A stretch of DNA of 64,000 bases, from contig CAUJCT010000019.1 of assembly GCA_963169345.1 (NCBI GenBank), positions 5,001 to 69,000 of the forward strand. The letters are read 5' to 3'. Made by a program: the position numbers and the translations under genes. The notes below the pieces were generated by a model. It did no database searches, was not told the DNA's origin, and worked only from the letters and a program-made list of their open reading frames with translations. Positions 35,092 to 42,730 of the stretch are shown in pieces. Numbering within the stretch: position 1 is the stretch's first letter; every line of letters begins with the position of its first letter. This DNA comes from Bacteroidota bacterium (GTDB lineage: Bacteria; Bacteroidota; Bacteroidia; NS11-12g; UBA955).

Positions 35092-36177
35092 ATGGCTAAA
35101 CATAAAATCAGGTTGCGCCCAAAAAAGTCAAGCAGACTCTCTGCAAAGTCGGGAATGCCTACTGAGAGCTTTGTTTATGTGGGAAAAGACAGACCCGGTG
35201 AAGTCAATATAAAACTCATCGATTACGATGGGGTGACTCTTGAGGAGCGACCAGTAGCTTTAATAAAAGAATGTGAGGCTTATAAAGAAAAAAATTCTGT
35301 AACTTGGATTTCTGTTACTGGGGTACATCAATCTGAAAAGATTCAGGAAATTTGCAATTTGTTTCATATTCATCCTCTGATTCAGGAAGATATTCTCAAT
35401 ACACAACAAAGAACTAAGATAGAAGAGTTTGAAGATTATTTGTTCGTCACATTTAAAAATATTTTCTATACTGAGTTAAATGAAGTGGAAACGGAACAGG
35501 TGAGTGTGATCCTGGGTAAGAATTTTCTGATTTCATTTCAGGAGTCAGACAGCACTTTGTTTGAGGATATATATCACAGAATCAAAACTGCAAAAGGCAC
35601 AATCAGAACAAAGAAATCGGATTACCTGCTTTATAAGATATTAGATACAGCTGTCGACCAGTACTTCGTTATGATTGACAAGGTTGAAGAGCGCCTTGAA
35701 GACCTGGAAGATGAAACAATGCATAATCCCAACAGCCAAACGTCTTTTAAAATTCAGTTATTAAAGAAACACCTGCAAATGATGGGCAAACACATTTTAC
35801 CTATGCGTGAAGCCTTGAATAAACTGGAAGCAGGGTCGAATGAGTTGATTGAATTTAAAAATCTGAATTATTTCAGAGACGTTTACGATCATACCTATCA
35901 GGCTTATGATGCCATAGAGAATCAAAAAAGTTTGCTCAATGATTTGATGAACCTGCATTACACGACGATGAGTAATAAACTCAATCAGGTCATGAAACTA
36001 TTGACCATCATCAGTACGATTTTTATGCCATTGAGTTTTATAACAGGTGTTTTTGGCATGAATTTCAAATATTTTCCGGGCATGGACCATCCGGAAGCCA
36101 TCTATTATTTTTGGGGTATCTGCATCAGCATATTCCTTGTGATGCTGAGTTATTTCAGATGGAAACGTTGGTTTTAA
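35092..36177 (+). CDS. corA: CorA-type magnesium/cobalt transporter
   Basis: A 361-residue homopentameric channel. The N-terminal cytoplasmic domain holds alpha/beta structure (TWISVTGVHQSEKIQEICN; IHPLIQEDILNTQQRTKIEE). A long stalk helix (about 175-300) leads to TM1 with LLTIISTIFMPLSFITGVFG. The selectivity motif GMN is at 322-324, and TM2 ends in the basic RWKRWF tail. It imports Mg2+ or Co2+. The ATG at 35092 is used because homology starts there and a -7 box lies immediately before; the upstream ATG at 35020 would read through the hairpin. Confidence 0.93.
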   Translation: MAKHKIRLRPKKSSRLSAKSGMPTESFVYVGKDRPGEVNIKLIDYDGVTLEERPVALIKECEAYKEKNSVTWISVTGVHQSEKIQEICNLFHIHPLIQEDILNTQQRTKIEEFEDYLFVTFKNIFYTELNEVETEQVSVILGKNFLISFQESDSTLFEDIYHRIKTAKGTIRTKKSDYLLYKILDTAVDQYFVMIDKVEERLEDLEDETMHNPNSQTSFKIQLLKKHLQMMGKHILPMREALNKLEAGSNELIEFKNLNYFRDVYDHTYQAYDAIENQKSLLNDLMNLHYTTMSNKLNQVMKLLTIISTIFMPLSFITGVFGMNFKYFPGMDHPEAIYYFWGICISIFLVMLSYFRWKRWF

Positions 36178-36301
36178 TTCAGCGGAATCGAGACATTTTT
36201 TCTGTACAATTTTTAAAATAAGCTGTAAATGAGCTGTTTGATTGAAACTTCATTTTAGAGGTTTGAAAAGGTAGATTTTTGTGTGAGTTGAAAAATAAAA
36301 T

Positions 36302-36380
36302 GACCTGTCAGGTCCCCTTGTTTAAAGTTAAGTATTTGTAAATCAATGCCCATTTTAAAAAATGGGCAACCTGACAGGTT
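36302..36380 (+). repeat. Palindromic repeat pair, AACCTGnCAGGTT type
   Basis: GACCTG-T-CAGGTC (36302-36314) and AACCTG-A-CAGGTT (36368-36380) enclose a third perfect inverted repeat, GCCCATTTT-AA-AAAATGGGC (36348-36367). The stretch 36230-36290 before it resembles the TTTATTGAAAGT...ATGAAA unit found at 37817 and 58884. It lies in the 242-base gap before the small barrel gene at 36420. Confidence 0.85.
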
Positions 36381-36419
36381 TCAAATAGGGGTCAATCCAG
36401 TTTTAGGTGTCCTCTATGT

Positions 36420-36995
36420 ATGAAACGCGTATTTTTTCTGTCTTTTTTTTGTTTGAGCTTAAATTTGATTGCTCAGAATAAACCTTATTATAAAGATGTG
36501 GTTTTAAAAACTAACGTCCTTTCGCCGATTAGTTTGGGAATTGAATTTCCGTTTAAAGATAATCTCTCTGTTGAATACACTGTCAGAAGAGGAGGTACAT
36601 TTGTTTTCTCAAAAAACACTTACCGCGATGAAAGATTAAACCTTAAATACCACATGCCTCTCAATGTGATTTTCGATAAGCAAAATACATTTTACTTGAT
36701 GCTTGGTATTCACCATCAATATCGTGAACTGGATAATAAAATTCACAGGACCAATCAGCGCGAGTATGGAGTTTTGGATCAAAACAGATTGGCTTATGGC
36801 ATAGGTTTAAGGTACAGATTCATCGATGTTTGGATGGCAGCGGAAACTGTGTTTTTTGAAAGACATAACTTTTATGAACTCAAAGACCAGGATGGCTCTG
36901 TACAAAGCAGAAATTACTGGAAATCGGGAGGAGGATTATTTGTAGGCTTGTCTATCAACTTTCTCAATATCGAAAAATTAAAGTCTAAATTTTGA
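36420..36995 (+). CDS. Small outer-membrane beta-barrel protein
   Basis: A 191-residue protein with a signal peptide (MKRVFFLSFFCLSLNLIAQ, 1-19) and an all-beta mature part (VLKTNVLSPISLGIEFPF; LSVEYTVRRGGTFVF; FYLMLGIHHQYRELDN; LAYGIGLRYRFIDVWMAAET; GGGLFVGLSINF). Alternation of aromatic and hydrophobic residues and the length suggest an 8- to 10-strand outer-membrane barrel. Specific function is not recognisable. It faces another small barrel gene (37148-37813) convergently. A pair of palindromic repeats lies directly upstream. Confidence 0.65.
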   Translation: MKRVFFLSFFCLSLNLIAQNKPYYKDVVLKTNVLSPISLGIEFPFKDNLSVEYTVRRGGTFVFSKNTYRDERLNLKYHMPLNVIFDKQNTFYLMLGIHHQYRELDNKIHRTNQREYGVLDQNRLAYGIGLRYRFIDVWMAAETVFFERHNFYELKDQDGSVQSRNYWKSGGGLFVGLSINFLNIEKLKSKF

Positions 36996-37147
36996 AATTA
37001 TTGTAAAAGTATTCATCTCAACAGGTTGTAATACTTCGCATTAATGTTTGTTGGTTATTAGTTTATCTCGGTTTAAGACTGTCGACTTTTTGAAAATTAA
37101 AGGCTAAAGTTGATATCAATTCAAAATTAATTTTTAGTCCATTCAAA

Positions 37148-37813
37148 TTATTCATTGATAAAACGATAGTTGATACCAAAACTCAGTCTGCTGTATGTTA
37201 AGTTTTGCTCATTGTAGCTGGGTATATAACTGTCCGTAAAGAAGTTTTCTGAATAAATGCAGCCTGTCCCGACTTCAGCGTTAAGCATGATTTTTTTATC
37301 CTTATCAATATAAATTCCGGTCCCAAGGGCTATGCCTATTGTGTGGTAGAGGTCGCTGTAAGTGCTGTTTTTTAATTTAGGAGTATTGTAAGTTATTATT
37401 TCTTTCACATTGCTGAGTCCTATTGAGGGTATAAGAAATAGCCTTAATTTATTTTCAGGATTAATTGTCAATTTCACCTTCATCATTAATGAAGTTGAGT
37501 TATAACGGAATTGGGTCAGAACATTTCGAACAGTGTCGTTTTGCCCTGGAGTAAATGGCTGTTTGAACAGTATAATCTGGTCGTTAAAAGTGGTGTATTT
37601 ATTGCCGTTTAAATAGTTGAAATTAAAACATAGCTGAACATGCTTTGATATGTTGAATCCAAGTTCAAGATATGGACCTTTGCAATTGTTATAGTATTTG
37701 TATTGCGATTTATTCAGGAACAATCCGATGCCAATTTCGGGACTTTGATTAAAGCCTAAAAGTTGCGAGTTAAGGAATAGAAATGATACTGTTAAAAATC
37801 TCGTAAAGACCAT
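37148..37813 (-). CDS. Small outer-membrane beta-barrel protein
   Basis: A 221-residue protein with a signal peptide (MVFTRFLTVSFLFLNSQLLG) and an all-beta mature region: IGIGLFLNKSQYKYYNNC, YLELGFNISKHVQLCFNFNY, RLFLIPSIGLSNVKE, HTIGIALGTGIYIDKDKK and a final RLSFGINYRFINE. The final strand ends in an aromatic residue near the C-terminus, as in outer-membrane barrels. Function unknown. Its start codon lies only 3 bases from a copy of the dispersed 70-bp palindromic element (37817-37883), which therefore supplies its leader or promoter. Confidence 0.65.
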   Translation of the reverse strand: MVFTRFLTVSFLFLNSQLLGFNQSPEIGIGLFLNKSQYKYYNNCKGPYLELGFNISKHVQLCFNFNYLNGNKYTTFNDQIILFKQPFTPGQNDTVRNVLTQFRYNSTSLMMKVKLTINPENKLRLFLIPSIGLSNVKEIITYNTPKLKNSTYSDLYHTIGIALGTGIYIDKDKKIMLNAEVGTGCIYSENFFTDSYIPSYNEQNLTYSRLSFGINYRFINE

Positions 37814-37816
37814 TTG

Positions 37817-37883
37817 TTTATTGAAAGTTTAATTTTTGCTTATGAAATGGTACTTTTTTTTATTATTCAACCTGCCAGGTTGA
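37817..37883 (+). repeat. Dispersed palindromic element, single copy
   Basis: TTTATTGAAAGT (37817-37828), then TATGAAATGGTACTTTTTTT, then the palindrome TCAACCTG-C-CAGGTTGA (37867-37883). The same unit in the same orientation occurs at 58884 and 58969; the last 35 bases are nearly identical to the third copy there. Confidence 0.9.
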
Positions 37884-37899
37884 GTTTTTAAACAGATTC

Positions 37900-38463
37900 T
37901 CATTTTATCTTTAAATCATATTTTGTCAGCAAACCACTTAATCCTTCCGAAGAAAAAACAGCCTTTTTAATATAATTGCGCTCCGGGTCGATGGTGTAAT
38001 TGTAAGCTGTACTTAAATCTGCTTTTTCAAGTTTTGTCTGGTCAAAAGTGGCATTTTCTAAATTGCAGTTTACAAAACTGGCAGAGCTTAAATCACACTC
38101 CGTAAAATCGACTCCTTTCATTGAACAATCCTTGAAAACAGTCTGTTTTAATTTTAACTGATAAAAAGAACAATGATCGAGCAACGAGTTTTTAAAACTG
38201 AATTCGAGCAACATGCTTTCACATCTGTCAAAGCGCGTCCCCAGTATTTTACAATCCTCGAAACTACAATTGTTGAAAGCCGTATTATCTAATCGTGTGT
38301 TGCTGATATCACATGTTACGAATTTACATTCCAAAAATTTAAATGAACTTAAATCCATATTGGCAAAAACAAGTCCTTTAAAAGTGCAATTTTCATATTC
38401 ACCCAATGTCAGTGCTTGCTCTAAATCTGACTTCTCGAAATTTTTATCACTGATGTATTCCAT
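37900..38463 (-). CDS. Pentapeptide-repeat protein
   Basis: A 187-residue protein made of pentapeptide repeats (A/C-D/N/T-L/F-X-X pattern): YENCTFKGLVFANMDLSSFK, NTAFNNCSFEDCKILGTRF, CSFYQLKLKQTVFKDCSMKG, VDFTECDLSSASFVNCNLEN. These would fold into a right-handed quadrilateral beta-helix. The C-terminus AYNYTIDPERNYIKKAVFS plus a hydrophobic helix recalls the dimerisation tail of Qnr-like proteins, which mimic DNA and protect gyrase, but identity of function cannot be claimed. It is shorter than Qnr (about 215). The gene lies 2 bases downstream of the membrane-protein gene at 38466. Confidence 0.85.
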   Translation of the reverse strand: MEYISDKNFEKSDLEQALTLGEYENCTFKGLVFANMDLSSFKFLECKFVTCDISNTRLDNTAFNNCSFEDCKILGTRFDRCESMLLEFSFKNSLLDHCSFYQLKLKQTVFKDCSMKGVDFTECDLSSASFVNCNLENATFDQTKLEKADLSTAYNYTIDPERNYIKKAVFSSEGLSGLLTKYDLKIK

Positions 38464-38465
38464 TT

Positions 38466-39215
38466 TTAAAATTCCAGCATTTTTTCTTCATTTTCATCCA
38501 AAAAGAGGACGTTAACTTTATTCGGCTTTAAGGTCTCTTTAATAGTTGTTGTCAATTCTTCGTAGTAACTTTTCATCGTTGGATCCAGTATGTCTTTCCT
38601 GAAAAAAGTATAAATTACCATATACTGATTTTTACGATAGTAAACAGACAGTCCTGATTTGTATGTGGAGTTAAAATAGCCAAAGGTATGCATGGCTTCG
38701 GCAATTTTATCAATCGTTTTAAGGTCAATGTCTTTTTCATAATAAATTATCCCATTGTATTTTTCATATTGAGATATAGCCACATTGGTGTAAATTGATC
38801 TAAGATTAAAAGCACCTAACAACAGGATATACAGCAGGAAATAAAGCGCGATTCTGGGTACTATGAATTTCAGTGTATGATAGGGAATGCCTTGAGCTAC
38901 ATATTCCTTTATGCTGTTGACATTGATTAATCTGTCAGCAATTACAATAATTAATGTCAAAATTATATGAGTCAGCAATATGCCGGCTATCCAGTTATTG
39001 CTTCTCGCTGGTATTATTTTCATCAGTACAACTATCAAAAGCAATTCAATAAAGTAAATGATGTTAGCTTTCTTTTTACCTAAATGGATATATGAATTGA
39101 TATGTGTCATTCTGGCTCCGGCTAAAGGGCCAAGAATTAAAGAACACAATGCAATGTGATTGTTGTGCAGTGGTTGTATGACCCTTTGATGGTCGATTAT
39201 CTGATCTTCATTCAT
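38466..39215 (-). CDS. Membrane protein of unknown function
   Basis: A 249-residue protein. Predicted membrane segments are at about 22-38 (weak; IALCSLILGPLAGA), 50-66 (ANIIYFIELLLIVVLMKII), 74-92 (WIAGILLTHIILTLIIVIA) and 118-138 (IVPRIALYFLLYILLLGAF). The C-terminal 110 residues are soluble, with a FRKDILDPTMKSYYEELTTT segment. I do not recognise a family. It overlaps the upstream esterase gene by 4 bases and is followed by the pentapeptide-repeat gene, so these form one transcription unit. Confidence 0.6.
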   Translation of the reverse strand: MNEDQIIDHQRVIQPLHNNHIALCSLILGPLAGARMTHINSYIHLGKKKANIIYFIELLLIVVLMKIIPARSNNWIAGILLTHIILTLIIVIADRLINVNSIKEYVAQGIPYHTLKFIVPRIALYFLLYILLLGAFNLRSIYTNVAISQYEKYNGIIYYEKDIDLKTIDKIAEAMHTFGYFNSTYKSGLSVYYRKNQYMVIYTFFRKDILDPTMKSYYEELTTTIKETLKPNKVNVLFLDENEEKMLEF

Positions 39216-40609
39216 AGTTTAATGATGATTTGCTGTTCATATCCCTCTATGGCCAGAATATAAATGCCAGGACTTAATTGATCCGTTTGAATATTCATGG
39301 ATGGTGAACTAAGTTGACCAGTAAGCAATATTCTTCCCGTTAAATCAGAAATTGTAAATGGTTGATTGTTGCCCTTAGATTCAATAGTGATGCTGTTTTC
39401 GAATGGATTGGGATAACACTTGAACACCGGTAGTTTATGAGGTTGAGTAGTGCTGTTGCCGCAATAGTCCTGACCAATATTACCCTCTTTTTTTATTCTG
39501 TCTGAGAAGAAGTCAATCATCGTATTGCTTCTTAAATCCAGATTATCTACACTGTGACCATTAGAAAAGCAGTTGTTGTTGTAGACGTAATTGTTGACAA
39601 TATCAGCTTTGAAATTTTGACCTATGAAGCCCGAATCGACAAAAAATTTGCGTATGGATTCGCCACCGTAAGCAATAGGGTAGAAGTAATAAGGTTGACA
39701 TAAATTCGAACTAAAACATTCATAACTAATGCGGCCTAAGAGGATGCCTCTTCTGTAATTGACCACCACATCCGAGCCCTGATGAAAGAGATATATACTC
39801 GGGGTATCTCGTACATTTTTGAAGATGGAAGGGTCTAATACAGCACCATAAAAACTGGCCACACCTTTTACTTTACTGTTGTGCGTTCCTGTATGTAGTG
39901 TTCCTTCAATTGGTCCAAGGTCAGGGCGACTTAAATTTAAGGCAGATGGTAAGCAACCATAAGGATTCAGTTTTGAACTTGGTGTGGGAGCAGAACTGAT
40001 GGAATCGCAAAGTGATGATTTTTTTATAGAGGAATCGCTGAAAGCCGTTTGCAAAGCAATGAATGCACCTGCACTAAAACCAATCAGGTAAAATTGATCC
40101 GGGTCGCTGGAGTCTTGCAAATAGCGGTTTTTCATAAATCGAATGGCACCCTTAGTGTCCTGAACAGCTCTGTAATTGGCCCGGTATATCTCGGCGCTAT
40201 CGCAGATGTATGCACAAGGTTGTGAAACAGAATTATTACATAAAGCATACATATCATAGTTTTGAGCTTTGTGCGTACCTAATCTGTATTTAATATTGGC
40301 AACAACCCAGCCTCTGCGTACCAGTTTATCTGCCAGATATCTTAAAGTGGCGTCATCTTTACTGCCTACTATCCATGCACCTCCATGAATTAACATGGCA
40401 ATTGGTCGTCTGCAATTCGAATCATTGACTGGTCGGTAAATATCCATCACCAGCGTATCGTCATTGCCTGCGAAATTTTTAACAATTCCGTATTGAATGT
40501 TCTTAATACTGTCGTAACTGTATTTGGGAACCGTATAAGGCTTCTGAGCATTTAGCGGCGAATAAAGCACCAGTAAAGACAGGCATATTAAAAGAATTAT
40601 TTTTTGCAT
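39212..40609 (-). CDS. Secreted alpha/beta-hydrolase (esterase-like) with T9SS tail
   Basis: A 465-residue exported hydrolase. The signal peptide ends LNAQ (residue 22). The oxyanion-hole motif is HGGAW (75-79) and the nucleophile elbow GFSAG puts the catalytic Ser at 179, as in hormone-sensitive-lipase/carboxylesterase folds. A DLRSNTMIDFF end of the catalytic domain is followed by a sorting domain (FKCYPNPFENSITIES to the end). Many Cys residues suggest disulphides. The substrate is not evident. It overlaps the upstream gene (40597-41073) by 13 bases and the downstream gene by 4. Confidence 0.82.
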   Translation of the reverse strand: MQKIILLICLSLLVLYSPLNAQKPYTVPKYSYDSIKNIQYGIVKNFAGNDDTLVMDIYRPVNDSNCRRPIAMLIHGGAWIVGSKDDATLRYLADKLVRRGWVVANIKYRLGTHKAQNYDMYALCNNSVSQPCAYICDSAEIYRANYRAVQDTKGAIRFMKNRYLQDSSDPDQFYLIGFSAGAFIALQTAFSDSSIKKSSLCDSISSAPTPSSKLNPYGCLPSALNLSRPDLGPIEGTLHTGTHNSKVKGVASFYGAVLDPSIFKNVRDTPSIYLFHQGSDVVVNYRRGILLGRISYECFSSNLCQPYYFYPIAYGGESIRKFFVDSGFIGQNFKADIVNNYVYNNNCFSNGHSVDNLDLRSNTMIDFFSDRIKKEGNIGQDYCGNSTTQPHKLPVFKCYPNPFENSITIESKGNNQPFTISDLTGRILLTGQLSSPSMNIQTDQLSPGIYILAIEGYEQQIIIKL

Positions 40610-41073
40610 TGCTTACTATTCTTGATGTTTTTGATTTGCTTTTTTTCATCCTTTCTTATTTTTACTTTACTCATGTAGAGATTTAAATAGTAAAGTGATT
40701 GAGTACAATCTCCTTTGAAATAATAGCAGAGACCTAAATTCCATAAGGCCAGAGTCATTTCATTGTTTAGTGAATAACATCTTTCCATACAGTGTATAGA
40801 AGTATTTAAAGCAGTGGAATCTTTCAGGTACATATAGGCTTTGTATCTGTTGGCGCCCAGATCATAGAAATACCATTCCAGGCCTGTAAGTATTCTGGAA
40901 GTATCCATGTTTAATAATGTCTGATAGTAGCTGTTTATTGTTGCACTATCGTTCAAAACAAGGCAAACATTAAAAGGGGCTTGCAATCGCATGCTGTCAT
41001 AATGTAAAGATTTAGACTGAGCCATGGCCGATAAACTGGCAAATAATACAACACTTAATACAGCAATTTTCAT
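40597..41073 (-). CDS. Exported TPR-like protein
   Basis: A 158-residue protein with a signal peptide (MKIAVLSVVLFASLSAMAQ). The start at 41073 is preferred to the in-frame 41130, which lacks a signal and runs through the terminator of the upstream gene. The mature part has helix-turn-helix pairs like tetratricopeptide repeats (MTLALWNLGLCYYFKGDCTQ then SLYYLNLYMSKVK). It probably mediates protein contacts. It is the first gene of the small cluster with the secreted esterase, membrane protein and pentapeptide-repeat protein. Confidence 0.65.
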   Translation of the reverse strand: MKIAVLSVVLFASLSAMAQSKSLHYDSMRLQAPFNVCLVLNDSATINSYYQTLLNMDTSRILTGLEWYFYDLGANRYKAYMYLKDSTALNTSIHCMERCYSLNNEMTLALWNLGLCYYFKGDCTQSLYYLNLYMSKVKIRKDEKKQIKNIKNSKQCKK

Positions 41074-41096
41074 ATTGTTTGTACAACAAATAAAAC

Positions 41097-41127
41097 AAAA
41101 AACGCTGACATTTCTGCCAGCGTTTTT
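41097..41127 (-). terminator. Terminator of the subtilase gene
   Basis: AAAAACGCTG pairs with CAGCGTTTTT (41098-41107 with 41118-41127), with a 10-base loop and U-rich flank on the minus strand, 20 bases after the stop. The A/T flanks also allow function on the other strand. Confidence 0.8.
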
Positions 41128-41147
41128 CAAATCAATGATAAATATCT

Positions 41148-42710
41148 TTATTTCAACTGAGATGCGGCTTTAAGGGCAGCAGCTGCATTGACAATTCCAG
41201 CCGTTTTGCAAAGTTTGGAATATTTGGTTTTCTTTTTCTTTCTGCCTGGTTTTTTAACTTTCTGCTCAGGTTTAATGACGGTTGATTCAATGCAGAATTT
41301 CACCTGTTCGGCAGTTAAATGAGGATAGTATGAGCGAATTAATGCAGCAATACCGGCAACAACTGGTGCAGCCATACTGGTTCCACTGTTATCCTTGTAT
41401 TTATTGTCAGGTACAGTACTGTAAATATTCACTCCTGGAGCAAACACGTCAACAGTTTCATTGCCATAATTAGAGAAATCTGCCGGGTTTTGATCTCTGT
41501 CACTTGCACCTACTTCAATCCAGTTTTTGCAAGTACTGCCATCTTCATATCTTGGAGTAGGGTAATTGCTTTCTTCGTCAATGTCTTTAGAATCATTTCC
41601 AGCAGCATGTATCAGCAATACATCTTTACTTACTGCGTAACGTATGGCTTCATCAACAATTGCTTTGTTATGGAAATATGCTTTACCAAAACTCATGTTA
41701 ATCACTTTAGCTCCATTATCAACTGCATAGCGAATAGCCAGCGCAACGTCTTTATCTCTTTCGTCACCATCAGGAACAACTCTCAATGTCATGATTTGTA
41801 CCAAAGGATCGATACCATCCATGCCTATTGCATTGCCTCTTACAGCACCAATGATTCCGGCTACGTGAGTACCGTGTTCGGCATCCGGACCCTTTACTTC
41901 GTGGTTACCATAAGCGTTGTCTTTTGGATCGGTATAGTTGTCACCAACATTTGAGCGAGGGTCGAAACTTAAATTAAGATGATATTTAACTTTGTTGTAG
42001 AAATAATCGTAACCTTCTGTTATACCTTCAAAAAAGTCTTTAGGTTTAGTGCCGGTTGCAGAACAGTTACCAACAGTAAAACTATGGCCAACTTTAGCTT
42101 CAGAAGATTTAGGTTCAAATTTTTTCAGTTGTTCCAAAGTGATATTGGTGCTGTCCAACTCATCGGTTAAGGCTTTAACATACTTGTGAAAAGTGCTGTA
42201 TCTTTGGAAAAGAACACTGGCTTCTTCGTATTCTTTCTTGTGAATTTTAATTAACTGTTTGTATAATTTGTAGTCTTCTTTGTCTGCTTTTGCAATTTCA
42301 GATGACTTTTTACCTTCAAATTTTTTGCCCAGTTCTCTCAGTCTTCTGGTCAATTCGAGGTTATCATATTGAATATCTTCAGAAGAATTACCAAGAAAAT
42401 CCCAGCCATAAATATCATCTACATAACCATTGTGGTCATCATCAACACCATTGTTTGGAACTTCCGCTTTATTGATCCACAGATTTGGAGCAATATCAGG
42501 GTGAGCAATGTCAATTCCACCATCAATAACTGCAACGATAACAGTTTTAGCAGTAGCAGGTTGTGGAGTTTCACTGAGAGCGGTATTTAAATCGATACCG
42601 AATAAAGTGTCTTTAGGGGAATACTGTAAATGCCAGTTTTTGGCGTACTCTTGAGCAAAGAGCATGGTTCCCAAAAATAGAGCCGGGAACAGCAGGGTTT
42701 TCTTCATCAT
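41148..42710 (-). CDS. Subtilisin-like (S8) serine protease with a long Asp-His insertion
   Basis: A 520-residue exported protease with signal peptide to about residue 20. The catalytic triad is Asp63 (VIDGGID), His279 (AEHGTHVAG) and Ser445 (SGTSMAAP), with the oxyanion Asn in LLIHAAGNDS. The Asp-His distance is about 216 residues instead of the usual 30-40. The insertion (about 105-275) is charged and helical (LELTRRLRELGKKFEGKKSS; KEDYKLYKQLIKIHKKEYEE). There is a KPGRKKKKTK basic stretch near the C-terminus and no sorting tail, so a periplasmic or lipid-free envelope location is likely. The second Met is an alternative start. Confidence 0.9.
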   Translation of the reverse strand: MMKKTLLFPALFLGTMLFAQEYAKNWHLQYSPKDTLFGIDLNTALSETPQPATAKTVIVAVIDGGIDIAHPDIAPNLWINKAEVPNNGVDDDHNGYVDDIYGWDFLGNSSEDIQYDNLELTRRLRELGKKFEGKKSSEIAKADKEDYKLYKQLIKIHKKEYEEASVLFQRYSTFHKYVKALTDELDSTNITLEQLKKFEPKSSEAKVGHSFTVGNCSATGTKPKDFFEGITEGYDYFYNKVKYHLNLSFDPRSNVGDNYTDPKDNAYGNHEVKGPDAEHGTHVAGIIGAVRGNAIGMDGIDPLVQIMTLRVVPDGDERDKDVALAIRYAVDNGAKVINMSFGKAYFHNKAIVDEAIRYAVSKDVLLIHAAGNDSKDIDEESNYPTPRYEDGSTCKNWIEVGASDRDQNPADFSNYGNETVDVFAPGVNIYSTVPDNKYKDNSGTSMAAPVVAGIAALIRSYYPHLTAEQVKFCIESTVIKPEQKVKKPGRKKKKTKYSKLCKTAGIVNAAAALKAASQLK

Positions 42711-42730
42711 TTTATTAACGTTAAATAATA

